Shown here in pieces: positions 44,863-54,484 of a stretch of DNA of 64,000 bases (positions are counted from its first letter, which is position 1; each line of letters begins with the position of its first letter). A model generated the notes under the pieces. It did not search any database and was not told where the DNA came from. It saw only the letters and a program-made list of their open reading frames with translations. Location: NCBI RefSeq assembly GCF_000413435.1, contig NZ_KE340326.1, forward strand, positions 306,704-370,703, read 5' to 3'. Origin of the DNA: Campylobacter ureolyticus ACS-301-V-Sch3b. Its GTDB lineage: Bacteria > Campylobacterota > Campylobacteria > Campylobacterales > Campylobacteraceae. A program made the position numbers and the translations under genes.

Positions 44863-44907
44863 AAATTTATATAAAAGTTTCAAACAATGAAGTTTTTATC
44901 TAAATTT
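44863..44907 (+). promoter_or_regulatory. Structured leader of sulfotransferase copy 4
   Basis: Outer arms AAATTTATATA and TATCTAAATTT (one mismatch), inner stem AGTTTCA / TGAAGTT. Relative to copy 2 one inner C-G pair has become T-A, a paired change that keeps the stem. Confidence 0.55.
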
Positions 44908-44921
44908 TAAAAGGAGAAAAT

Positions 44922-46769
44922 ATGAAAAAAATTCTTAGTTCAATCTTAGTGGCTGGTATGCTTTTAGGCGTTGGAGCCACGACCTCATTTGCAATTGGCG
45001 GGCCAAGCGGGGCAAAAGTTGATTATCTAATTCAAGGGCAAATCGGCGAAGTCGTTGTAAATCCATATGATATTGCACCTCTTACTGCAATTATTAGAAA
45101 TGGTGGTTATGATCTAAAAGATGTAAAAGTTAGGATAGTTCCTAAAAAAGGTGGTCAAGAGATAAAATATAGCGTTAGCAATAAGCAAATTTTAACTCAC
45201 GGTGGAATTCCTGTATTTGGTCTTTATCCTGACTATAAAAACAAAGTCGAGGTCGAATATACAAGGATTTTGGGCGATAAGGCCGATAAACTAAAAGAAA
45301 CTTATGAGATATATACCGCACCAATCTATGCAGAACCTGCCGGAATCAAAATACAAGATAGTGCATTTTTTACAGAAGCAGTAGTACATAAAGCAGCAGA
45401 TAAAGAATTTAGCGATAGACTTTATTTTTTAACAGGAAACATCCAAAAATCTGGCAAAGGCACACAAGTTGTTTGGAATAACCCAGTTGGTGGAGCACTA
45501 GAGTGGAATTTCTATCCTCAAAATTTCGTTATAGATACAAAGGGCGAGATTAGATGGTATATGTTTGCTGAGCCGATTTATGATCTTAAATCCATCTATA
45601 ACGCAGGTGTTATGATGGGCTTTAAGCAAAATGATGATGGAGCCCTAACTTGGGGATATGGACAAAGATACGCTAAGTATGACCTAATGGGTAGAAAGAT
45701 TTTCAATAGGCAGCTACCAATAGGCTATAACGACTTTTCACACTCACTAGACAATAGCCCAAATGGAAACTACTTTTTAAGAGTTGCAAGCTCAAATCAA
45801 AAGCGACTTGATGGCAAAAATGTCCGCACCGTGCGAGATGTTGTCATAGAGGTAGATGAAAATGGAGTAGTTTTGGACGAGTGGAAGCTATATAATATAT
45901 TAGATCCTTACAGAGATGTAAATATGAAGGTGCTTGATCAAGGTGCAGTTTGCCTAAATATCGACGCAAGTATGGCTGGAAAAACTTTAAGCAGCGAAGA
46001 TTTAGCAAAAATGGATGAAAGTGATAAATTTGGCGATATCGTAGGAAGTGGTCCTGGCAGAAACTGGGCGCATATAAACTCAGTAGATCATGACACAGAA
46101 GATGATAGTATCATACTTTCATCAAGGCATCAAAGCGCTATTATTAAGATAGGAAGAGATAAAAAGGTAAAGTGGATTTTAGGCTCACATGAGGGGTGGA
46201 GTGATAAATTTAAACCATTCTTACTCCAACCAGTCGATAGTAAAGGCAACAAGATAAGTTGTGGAGATAGTGGCTCAAAATGCCCTGGATATCTAAACGA
46301 AAAGGGTGGCTTTGACTACACTTGGACACAGCACACTGCATTTAAAATTGATGCAAAAAGTAAAGGCGATATCTTATATGTAACAGCTTTTGACAATGGA
46401 GATAGCCGTGGTATGGAGCAACCTGCACTTCCATCGATGAAATATAGCCGCGCAGTAATCTACAAAATAGATCAAAAGAAGATGACTGTTGAGCAAGTTT
46501 GGGAATATGGCAAAAACCGTGGTAACTCTTGGTATAGCCCAGTTACTAGCCTAACAGAGTATCACGCCGATAAAGATAGCGTTGTTGTCTATAGTGCGAC
46601 TGCTGGAACAAATTTTAACCTACAAACAGGTGCTTTTGAGAGCTTACCAAATCCTTATTTGATGGAATTTAAATGGGGTGCAAAAGAACCATCATTTGAA
46701 ATACAGCTAAAAGGAATTTCTGGCTATCAAGCAATGCCAATTAGCCTTAAAAAAGCATTTGAAAACTAA
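44922..46769 (+). CDS. Arylsulfate sulfotransferase, copy 4 (subtype A)
   Basis: 615 residues, the same length as copy 1 and sharing its subtype A marks: VVNPYDIAPLTAII, RIVPKKGGQEIKY, THGGIPVFGLYPDY and GSGPGRNWAHINSVDHD. Active-site motifs DFSHSLDN, NWAHINSVD, SSRHQ and TQHTAF and the pair CGDSGSKCPG are intact. Signal peptide MKKILSSILVAGMLLGVGAT. Its leader, however, is of the type found before copies 2 and 3 and not like copy 1, so leader and coding sequence have different histories. Periplasmic enzyme as for copy 1. Confidence 0.96.
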   Translation: MKKILSSILVAGMLLGVGATTSFAIGGPSGAKVDYLIQGQIGEVVVNPYDIAPLTAIIRNGGYDLKDVKVRIVPKKGGQEIKYSVSNKQILTHGGIPVFGLYPDYKNKVEVEYTRILGDKADKLKETYEIYTAPIYAEPAGIKIQDSAFFTEAVVHKAADKEFSDRLYFLTGNIQKSGKGTQVVWNNPVGGALEWNFYPQNFVIDTKGEIRWYMFAEPIYDLKSIYNAGVMMGFKQNDDGALTWGYGQRYAKYDLMGRKIFNRQLPIGYNDFSHSLDNSPNGNYFLRVASSNQKRLDGKNVRTVRDVVIEVDENGVVLDEWKLYNILDPYRDVNMKVLDQGAVCLNIDASMAGKTLSSEDLAKMDESDKFGDIVGSGPGRNWAHINSVDHDTEDDSIILSSRHQSAIIKIGRDKKVKWILGSHEGWSDKFKPFLLQPVDSKGNKISCGDSGSKCPGYLNEKGGFDYTWTQHTAFKIDAKSKGDILYVTAFDNGDSRGMEQPALPSMKYSRAVIYKIDQKKMTVEQVWEYGKNRGNSWYSPVTSLTEYHADKDSVVVYSATAGTNFNLQTGAFESLPNPYLMEFKWGAKEPSFEIQLKGISGYQAMPISLKKAFEN

Positions 46770-46777
46770 AATTTAAA

Positions 46778-46803
46778 TGAGTGCAAGTGCAAATTTGCAC
46801 TCA
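46778..46803. terminator. Terminator between sulfotransferase copy 4 and the convergent Sel1 gene
   Basis: GAGTGCAA / TTGCACTC around an 8-base loop with A/T-rich flanks on both sides; it can serve both strands. Confidence 0.65.
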
Positions 46804-46811
46804 AATTTAAA

Positions 46812-47222
46812 CTACTCTTGTGGTAAATAAGTTAAAATTTGGCACGCTCTTTTACTGCCCAGATCACAAGCTTTTAAAAGCGTTGTGGTTGACCCCTCAA
46901 AGCTGTGTGAAGTGCCTTTTCCCTCCAAATAATGAACCGAAGCCTCATAACAACTCTCACTTACATTATTTTCACAACCTTTGTTAAAAATCTCAAATGC
47001 TCTTACAACATCCTTTTCCACGCCAAGCCCTCTTTGAAGCATATCAGCAAATAAAAAGCACTTTGCTTCACTTCCACTCTCACACTCTTTTTCCAAATAA
47101 GATGATATGCTTAAACACGCTTTTTCATCACTTTTTACTATGCAGCCATCAAGCGCTTTGTCAAAATCCAAACCAAATCCAACACTAAAAACCAAAATCA
47201 AACATAAAATAACTTTTCTCAT
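46812..47222 (-). CDS. Small exported Sel1-repeat protein
   Basis: 136 residues. Signal peptide MRKVILCLILVFSVGFG. About three Sel1-like units follow with regularly spaced cysteines (CIVKSDEKACLSIS, CESGSEAKCFLFADML, CENNVSESCYEASVHYLEG, CDLGSKRACQIL). It is related in type to the 241-residue Sel1 protein at 2649 but is much shorter. Probably a periplasmic disulfide-stabilised binding protein. It sits alone between the sulfotransferase cluster and the autotransporter. Confidence 0.82.
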   Translation of the reverse strand: MRKVILCLILVFSVGFGLDFDKALDGCIVKSDEKACLSISSYLEKECESGSEAKCFLFADMLQRGLGVEKDVVRAFEIFNKGCENNVSESCYEASVHYLEGKGTSHSFEGSTTTLLKACDLGSKRACQILTYLPQE

Positions 47223-47241
47223 AAACTCTCCTAATAAAAAA

Positions 47242-47247
47242 ATTATA
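47242..47247 (-). promoter_or_regulatory. -10 box of the small Sel1 gene
   Basis: TATAAT on the minus strand, 20 bases before the ATG, with TAGGAGAG as ribosome site. Confidence 0.55.
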
Positions 47248-47330
47248 TGATTTTAGCTTTTTATATTAAATAAAATTATAAACAATTTAAAAATAAAAAA
47301 TAAAAAATTTTAAATTAATGTGATATAGTG

Positions 47331-47336
47331 TATAAT
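47331..47336 (+). promoter_or_regulatory. -10 box of the large autotransporter gene
   Basis: TATAAT, 30 bases before the ATG at 47366; AAAGGTG is the ribosome site. Confidence 0.6.
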
Positions 47337-47365
47337 ATGAGATTAATTTTAACAAAGGTGCAATT

Positions 47366-50300
47366 ATGCAAAAAAACATTTTTTTAAAAGTTTTAGTATT
47401 GGTTTTAGGCACTCAGATATGTTTGAATGCAAAAAACATAATACCACACTTTACAACCAGCCTTGATGATAATCACAGCTATCAAATAGGCGTAAACTGG
47501 CTATGGCTTAAACAAAAAAGCCCAAATTCTTTTTCTAATAATATAGATGGTTTAAATCATGATGGTTTAACAACAAAGACTAAAAATGGAGATTATATAG
47601 ATAAAAATCTCTTAAAAAGACATATTACAGAAATTGAAAATGAAGAGTTTTTACTGGGTAGCGGTTATGAAGTTCCACATTTTTTAGCTAAAAATAAATC
47701 TGGCGAAAATGAGCTAGAAATTACAAATTTTAATACTGAAAATATAAAAAAAGATATAAGTATAAAAAAACCGTCTTATGAAAATAAAGATTGGAATTTA
47801 AAAGATATGTTGCCTCAAGCAAAAAGTACAAATCCACTTTTTAATATCCCAACAGTAGGTCTAATCTCTATGCCGGATATAGCTAAACCGGAAGATATAG
47901 ATGAAGTAAATATAAATATCAAAGGTTCAGGAGCCGTTTTAAGCAGTTATGCCTATTATTTAAATAAAGGAAGTGGTCAAGGAAATTTTTCTCAAGTAAC
48001 TTTAGAAAAAGGCACATTTTTAAAGGTATCACCAGATCGCAGTAATCCAAATGCTGGTTATTTAAAAATAAAAGATTACAAAGCTACAATGCCTATGTTT
48101 TATAAAAAATCAATTGGCGATTTTGAAGATACTTTCTACGCAAACAATGACACAAGGCATTTTTTATACACATTAAGAACTGCTCCATACAACACATTTA
48201 AAAAAGATGTAAAAATTTATATGAATTCAAAAAGCTATAACACAATAGAAGGATGCTGCGGCTATGAATTCGGTTTTGCAGTGGTCGGAGAAACGAACGG
48301 AAATAATAGTTTTGAGAAAAAAAATATTTCCGAGATAAATCAGAAGATACCACCAACAGGTAAACTTATAGATACAACTTTACCATATTTTATGCCTAAA
48401 GCTTTAAAGATAAACCGGGAAATGGATAAATCAAAAGTTCCTTTAGTTTATTTTGAAAATGAAGGAATAGCTGAAATAGGAGAAACTGCTAAAGGATTTT
48501 TGATGATGGTTGTCAACCATGACCCATCAGATAAGCTGCATATTTATAATAACAGCGGTGATATAGTTTTGCTTCCAAGGGATGATGATGAGGATAAAAA
48601 AGCAGCAGTATTTTTTCACTCACCCGATGTTCCAAGAAAAAATACAAGTGCCATTTATACAAACACCGGAAATATAAATTTATTTGGTATGCATACTGTA
48701 GGCTATTTAGCTTCAGCACTTGAAACATATTTAAATGAGAGTACATTAAGCTTTATAAATGATGGAAATTTTGTTTTAAATGGAGCAAACTCCATAGGAA
48801 TGGCGATCTCAGGAGATAGGGGAGATTTAAAAAGCGGATCAAACGTTCATACCTTTAAACCAATTATTTTAAGAGGCGATAAAGCAATCGGCTTTTATAA
48901 TGAAAACGATGCTTTAAATGAAGGCAATAAAAGCTTTAGCACAATGAAGATAGTGATCGGGGATAAAGGAAACGAAACTGATATTTATGAATCAAAAATA
49001 GTAAAAGATAGTCAGGATGAACCTAAAGTAGATATCAAAGAAGATGGTGAAGAGGGTAAAAAATTTGATCCTCAAAGCAATATAGAAGACAATGATAAAA
49101 GATCTGTAGATAATGCTATAGCAATGATATATAATCCAAACTCTAAAAATTCAGTTATGGATAATTTCGTAAGAACAGATATACAAATAAATGCAAACTC
49201 TACAAACGGTATAGGAATTTATGCTAAAAGTGGAACAATAAAACTTTTAAATGAGATTACGGATACCGAAATAAAAGATAATTTTGATGAAAAAATAGTT
49301 GATAAAATAAATGAAAATTTTAAAAACGACACCAATCATACCATCAATATAAATGGTGGAAAAAATAACACCGCTCTTTATGTAAAGCAAGATAAATACA
49401 ATCACCCAAGCGTAATAATCTATAATGGAGATATAAATATAAACGCAGGAAAAGACTTCGAAGGAAAAAATAGCACTGATAATAAAGCTATTATGGCCTT
49501 AAATAAAGGAAATGTAGAATTTGAAGGCAATTTAACTGCCGGTAAAGATGGCTCTTTAATTACTAGCAATGCCGTAGTTTATAGCGATAATGCAGAAGTT
49601 ACCATAAAAAATGGCTCCACTATAAATATGTATTTAAGCGATAGCTCAAATGGATTTTACGCTTCAAATTTTTCAAAACCGAATATTCAAAGCTCGAAAC
49701 CGCAAATAAAAATAGAAGAAGGTGCAAAAATAAATTTAAACGGTGATGGGGTCGGTATAACAGCTGGAAATGGCGGACATATAGACCTAAGCGGAGCGAC
49801 TATCAAAGCCACAGGCTTAAAATCAGCTCTTGCTTCTATAGCAAGTGACGGAAACACTTCATACATAAACGCAAAAAATGCAACTATAACATATGATGGC
49901 GACAGCTATGCAACATATTCAAGTCAAAAAGACGCTAAAATAAACTTGGATAATGCCACTATAAATCTTATGGGAAACTCATACGGCGTAGCGCTTGACT
50001 ACGACAAAGCAAACAATACTTATGATGTCAAAGGCTTAATGGGAAAAGTAAATATCAAACCTTTAAGCGATAAGGTGAATCTTTTTACAATTAAAGACTA
50101 TAATGATTTACGCTCCTCACGTTTTAATAATGAAGACGGTGCATTAAATCTCGAAGATGAAGGTACTATCGGCGTAGGAACTTTTAGTTATAAAATAGAC
50201 AGAAGTGATCCAAATGGTGCGAAAGCCACACTTGCATTAATTGACGGACTTAAAAATTTTCTTATAGATAGCAATATTGATAAATCTAAAGCCGGACAAA

Positions 50301-53300
50301 AAGGCGATAAAATTTCAGATATGCAAACTGATGATGAAAAAATAGCTTTCAATTTTGCTAAAAATATAAAAATTCAAAGAGCAAATATAACTCTTGGTAG
50401 CGGTAAAACAGTAAAAGCCATTATGAATGAAGACGAGCTTAAAAATCTTTCAATGAGTAAGCCATTTGCAATAGCAGTATCTGCAGGACCAAATGCAACA
50501 AACAAAGATAAAACTTCAATAACTCTAAAAGACAACAGCAAAGTTATAGTTAATAGCAAAGATCAAAAAGAAGATGCAGGAGTTGGACTATATATAGACT
50601 TTGGTAGAGTAAATACAGATAAAAGCGCACTAATAAAAGTTGGAAGCAGTAATACAAAAAATGCAACTGGAATTTATGCAGTAAGCTCTGATGTAACAAA
50701 TGATGGCACGATACAAACTGACTCTTCTCTATCAATCGGAGCAATGCTTTATGCGCAAAATACAAAGCCTTATAGTAAGGCTTTTATAGATCAAATAGGT
50801 GGAGCTAGTAAACTAAATGGCTTTATTACAAATAATGGAGATATAGTGGTAAATGGTGAGAGGTCGGCTGGAATTTATGTAGATAATAATTTCAACAAAG
50901 TCCAAAATTCTTACACAGGCACAAACAATAAAAACATAAATGTAAATGCTGCAAATTCTATGGCGATGGCAAGCTCAAATTCCACACTTATAAATAAAGG
51001 AAATATAAATTTAAATAAAAACTCAAGCTCAAGCATTGCAATGTATGGAAAAGAATTTCAAGATGAAACACAAAATATTAACTCAAGCTCAACTCTTAAA
51101 AATAGCGGACTTATATATATAAACTCAAACCACTCAGCCGGAATGCTTAACAAATCGGTTAATAATGACAGTTCTACACAGCTTTTAGATGGCGGTAGAA
51201 TAATCTCATCTAAAGATGCATCAAAAGTTACAGCAATAAGTGGAAAAAATATAGATGTAAAAAACGGCTCAACAATAGACTTAAAAGGAAAAAATTCAGT
51301 TGGAATTTATGCTAATAACTCATCTGCTGTAAATATAGAAGAAAATGCTAAAATAAATATAAGTGATGATTCTATAGTTTTATACTCTAAAAGTAGTGAC
51401 AATACAGACATAAAGTATAATATAAAAAATACAGAAATTTTAGGTAAAAATCAAACTGCTATATATCTTGAAAATAGCAAAGAAAATGCAAATAAACTAA
51501 CTTTAGTGCCAAATTCGGTATTTAATGTAAAAGATGAAAACTCTAAAGCCTTGCATTTAAAATCTATAGGAAATCCTTCAAGTTATACTTTTGATGATAT
51601 AACATTTAATCTAAAAGGAAAAAATAATGTCGCTGTTTTAGCAGAAGGTAGCACAAATGTAAGTCTAGGAGCAAATTCAAAAATAAATATGGATGAGTTA
51701 GCTTACGGAAGCATAGGTCTAGCACTTCAAGATAGTGACAATGAAACACTTACCATAACAAACAAAGGCACTATAAACGTAGCAAAAAGCGATAAAGACA
51801 ATAAAATTTATTCGGCTGCGATTGCGCTTTTTTCACCAGGAATTGCAATTAATAATGGCACTATAAACACAGATGATGAATCTGTTGGAATGTATGGCAT
51901 AGATGATGAAAATGTAAATTTGCAAAATGAAGGTGAAATAAATATAAATAAAAATGCAGTTGCCATGTATATTAAAAACGGAGCTGCCACAAATAGTGGA
52001 AAAATAAATGTAAATGGTGAAAACGGTGTTGGAATGTATGCCAAAAAAGGCTCTTTAATAAATAGTGGTGAAATTTTAGCAAACAGTCAGGGTGCTGGAA
52101 TGTTTAGTGATGAAGATGCAAAGATTTCAAATTTAAACAAAATTTTACTTAATAAGGAAAACTCAATTGGAATTTATACAAAAAACGAAGCCACAAACAA
52201 AGGAAATATCTCTTTACTTGGCGATCGTTCAGTTGGAATTTTTGCAAAAAATATCTTAAATGAAGGTGTTGTAAACCTAAGCTCAAAAGGAGAAAATGAT
52301 AAATTTTCAGCTGCATTGATGGGGAAAAACATAAAAAATACAGGAACTATAAATTTAAATAAAGAGTATGAAGTTGGAATGTATGGCATAGGCACATCTA
52401 CAAATAAAGCGGTTTTAACAAACGATGGAGCAATAAATTTAAATGCAAACAACCAAATAGGAATGTATGCTAAATTTGCCGATATTAAAAATAGCGGAGA
52501 TATAAATGTAAACGCTCAAGACTCAATTGGAGTTTATGCCGATAATTCCATAATCGACAATACAGGCAAAATAACTTTAAACGCTGATAATTCAGTTGGT
52601 GTTTATATGGTAAATGGTTCGTATTTTAAAAATAGAGGCGAAATTAAAATAATTGGAAATTCAAAAAGCGTGGTAAAAGATGGTAAAAAAATAGATATTA
52701 TGCCCGCAAGCACTCCTTCTTTCCTTCCAAATGAAGTTCATAAAGATAAATTTAAAGGCGTTGATATAGAGGTAAATAAGAACACCCAAAATTTTGAAGA
52801 TTTTAATGTAAAATATGATAATAAAATTTACAATACTGAAAATTCTGTAAAATTATCAAATTCACAAATTGCCAATAATTTAGATCTAAGCTTGTCAAAC
52901 AAAACAACAAATATTGAGATTCCTGCAAATTTAGATAACAAAAGCAAAGAAAAAAGAGTTAAAAACAATATCGTGGCAATGTATGCGGATACTTCAGGCG
53001 TAAATTTGACAAAACCTATAAAAGGACTTGATAACCTAAGCAAAAATGATAAAATCATCCTTTATATAGGCGCTGAAGCGGCAAACTATACAAACAAAAA
53101 AGTTATAAATTTAGATCAAAGTCTGATGAAGCCTTTCATAGATGAGCTTGACAAATCAACAGCTATAAAAGCTGTTTATTCAGGTTCTTTAACTTGGCAG
53201 GCATTTGTAACTTTTGATAAAAATGCTAAAAATAATCACAAAATAAAAAGTTTTGTGATGTCAAAAATTCCTTATGTAAATTTCATAAAAAAAGATAGTA

Positions 53301-54376
53301 AATATAAAGATTTATATATTGCACTTGATAAGAAATATGAAAAAGCCATAGTTGGAAGCAACGATAAAAAGATATTTAATAAACTTAACCTACTTGGAAA
53401 AAATGAAGAATTTAACCTTCATAAAAATTTAAAAAGTTTAGGTGGTTTTGAATATGCATCAACTCAAACCAGGGCTTACTCATCTGCTGATATTTATGAT
53501 AGAGAATTTAATGATTTGATGCGTTGGGATACAAACACTACAGACACAACCAAATTTAAGATTTTTGGTGCAAACACTAAACGAGATCAAAGAGTGGATG
53601 GAGTTTTAGGATATGATAAGAATGCTTACGGTCTATTTGTGCTAAATAACTTCGATCTTAAAATGGATGGAACGTCAAATGGAGTTTTTGGAGGAATTGC
53701 CAAAGAAAGATATGAGTTTAAAAATGATTATAAATCAAAAGAAGATGCTTTAACAGCACAAATCGGATATTATATAGATAGAAAAGTTTTAAACGAAGAA
53801 GTAAATCATCTTTTAAAAATATCTGCCACAGGAAGCACAAGAGAGATGAAAAGATATACTTTAGATAAAGACTTTTGGGCAAAATCTAAATATTATACAT
53901 TAGGCTTTGATGTCAAAAATAGCTTTTATAAAGAGTATAAATTCAACTCAGGTTTTAAAATTTCGCCATATGCAGGAGTTGATTTAGGATATGGCATTAT
54001 AGACAATATAAAAGAAAAAAGTGGCAATACTCTTCTTTTAAATGTTGATTCAAAAGATTATTATAGTATCAGACCAAATATTGGAGTTGAGCTTGGATAT
54101 ACACATTTGCTTGATGAGAGTTCATACTTTAATATACTTCTTGATAGTAAAATTTACAAAGAATTTGGCAAGATAAACAGAGCCAACAATTTAGCAAGAT
54201 TTAAAGATGCAAATAGCTATTTTTCACTTCCAAAAGAGGATAAGGAAGATAAAGGTGCTGAATTTACACTTGTAGGTAAATACGAAAATGGAAATTTCGG
54301 TGCATCTTTAAAAGGTGGATATCAAACTCAATTTAAAGATAGATTTATAGGGCTTGATTTAAGAATTAAGTTTTAA
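47366..54376 (+). CDS. Giant classical autotransporter (type Va), 2336 residues
   Basis: Signal peptide about 1-22 (ending ICLNA). The passenger, about 23-2050, is rich in Asn, Lys, Gly and Ser. Between about 1150 and 1770 it carries many degenerate ~20-residue units of the form G-I/M-Y-A-K...N-x-G-x-I-N-L-N, for example NSIGIYTKNEATNKGNISLL and GVGMYAKKGSLINSGEI, as expected of a beta-helix. The C-terminal barrel (about 2060-2336: TKFKIFGANTKRDQRVDG to LDLRIKF) ends in phenylalanine, the outer-membrane insertion signal. The repeat style resembles large Fusobacterium autotransporters. No protease triad or known adhesin motif was seen, so adhesion is only inferred. Single-gene transcription unit. 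Confidence 0.92.
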   Translation: MQKNIFLKVLVLVLGTQICLNAKNIIPHFTTSLDDNHSYQIGVNWLWLKQKSPNSFSNNIDGLNHDGLTTKTKNGDYIDKNLLKRHITEIENEEFLLGSGYEVPHFLAKNKSGENELEITNFNTENIKKDISIKKPSYENKDWNLKDMLPQAKSTNPLFNIPTVGLISMPDIAKPEDIDEVNINIKGSGAVLSSYAYYLNKGSGQGNFSQVTLEKGTFLKVSPDRSNPNAGYLKIKDYKATMPMFYKKSIGDFEDTFYANNDTRHFLYTLRTAPYNTFKKDVKIYMNSKSYNTIEGCCGYEFGFAVVGETNGNNSFEKKNISEINQKIPPTGKLIDTTLPYFMPKALKINREMDKSKVPLVYFENEGIAEIGETAKGFLMMVVNHDPSDKLHIYNNSGDIVLLPRDDDEDKKAAVFFHSPDVPRKNTSAIYTNTGNINLFGMHTVGYLASALETYLNESTLSFINDGNFVLNGANSIGMAISGDRGDLKSGSNVHTFKPIILRGDKAIGFYNENDALNEGNKSFSTMKIVIGDKGNETDIYESKIVKDSQDEPKVDIKEDGEEGKKFDPQSNIEDNDKRSVDNAIAMIYNPNSKNSVMDNFVRTDIQINANSTNGIGIYAKSGTIKLLNEITDTEIKDNFDEKIVDKINENFKNDTNHTININGGKNNTALYVKQDKYNHPSVIIYNGDININAGKDFEGKNSTDNKAIMALNKGNVEFEGNLTAGKDGSLITSNAVVYSDNAEVTIKNGSTINMYLSDSSNGFYASNFSKPNIQSSKPQIKIEEGAKINLNGDGVGITAGNGGHIDLSGATIKATGLKSALASIASDGNTSYINAKNATITYDGDSYATYSSQKDAKINLDNATINLMGNSYGVALDYDKANNTYDVKGLMGKVNIKPLSDKVNLFTIKDYNDLRSSRFNNEDGALNLEDEGTIGVGTFSYKIDRSDPNGAKATLALIDGLKNFLIDSNIDKSKAGQKGDKISDMQTDDEKIAFNFAKNIKIQRANITLGSGKTVKAIMNEDELKNLSMSKPFAIAVSAGPNATNKDKTSITLKDNSKVIVNSKDQKEDAGVGLYIDFGRVNTDKSALIKVGSSNTKNATGIYAVSSDVTNDGTIQTDSSLSIGAMLYAQNTKPYSKAFIDQIGGASKLNGFITNNGDIVVNGERSAGIYVDNNFNKVQNSYTGTNNKNINVNAANSMAMASSNSTLINKGNINLNKNSSSSIAMYGKEFQDETQNINSSSTLKNSGLIYINSNHSAGMLNKSVNNDSSTQLLDGGRIISSKDASKVTAISGKNIDVKNGSTIDLKGKNSVGIYANNSSAVNIEENAKINISDDSIVLYSKSSDNTDIKYNIKNTEILGKNQTAIYLENSKENANKLTLVPNSVFNVKDENSKALHLKSIGNPSSYTFDDITFNLKGKNNVAVLAEGSTNVSLGANSKINMDELAYGSIGLALQDSDNETLTITNKGTINVAKSDKDNKIYSAAIALFSPGIAINNGTINTDDESVGMYGIDDENVNLQNEGEININKNAVAMYIKNGAATNSGKINVNGENGVGMYAKKGSLINSGEILANSQGAGMFSDEDAKISNLNKILLNKENSIGIYTKNEATNKGNISLLGDRSVGIFAKNILNEGVVNLSSKGENDKFSAALMGKNIKNTGTINLNKEYEVGMYGIGTSTNKAVLTNDGAINLNANNQIGMYAKFADIKNSGDINVNAQDSIGVYADNSIIDNTGKITLNADNSVGVYMVNGSYFKNRGEIKIIGNSKSVVKDGKKIDIMPASTPSFLPNEVHKDKFKGVDIEVNKNTQNFEDFNVKYDNKIYNTENSVKLSNSQIANNLDLSLSNKTTNIEIPANLDNKSKEKRVKNNIVAMYADTSGVNLTKPIKGLDNLSKNDKIILYIGAEAANYTNKKVINLDQSLMKPFIDELDKSTAIKAVYSGSLTWQAFVTFDKNAKNNHKIKSFVMSKIPYVNFIKKDSKYKDLYIALDKKYEKAIVGSNDKKIFNKLNLLGKNEEFNLHKNLKSLGGFEYASTQTRAYSSADIYDREFNDLMRWDTNTTDTTKFKIFGANTKRDQRVDGVLGYDKNAYGLFVLNNFDLKMDGTSNGVFGGIAKERYEFKNDYKSKEDALTAQIGYYIDRKVLNEEVNHLLKISATGSTREMKRYTLDKDFWAKSKYYTLGFDVKNSFYKEYKFNSGFKISPYAGVDLGYGIIDNIKEKSGNTLLLNVDSKDYYSIRPNIGVELGYTHLLDESSYFNILLDSKIYKEFGKINRANNLARFKDANSYFSLPKEDKEDKGAEFTLVGKYENGNFGASLKGGYQTQFKDRFIGLDLRIKF

Positions 54377-54444
54377 AAATTAAAGGCTTGAAATAAAACT
54401 TTTGATGTTTATAAACTTCAATCTTGTTTTAAACTTGATGATTT

Positions 54445-54470
54445 TTAAAAGGGGAAAAATCCCCTTTTAA
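54445..54470. terminator. Bidirectional terminator between autotransporter and carB
   Basis: TTAAAAGGGG / CCCCTTTTAA, a 10-base-pair stem with a 6-base loop, followed by TTTTGTT on the plus strand and flanked by AAAAATC on the other. It ends both convergent units. Confidence 0.85.
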
Positions 54471-54484
54471 TTTTGTTATAAACT

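Noticed and set aside
38984..46769. Sulfotransferase cluster as part of a mobile element
   Set aside because: No transposase, integrase, tRNA junction or terminal repeats at the edges; tandem duplication is enough to explain it.
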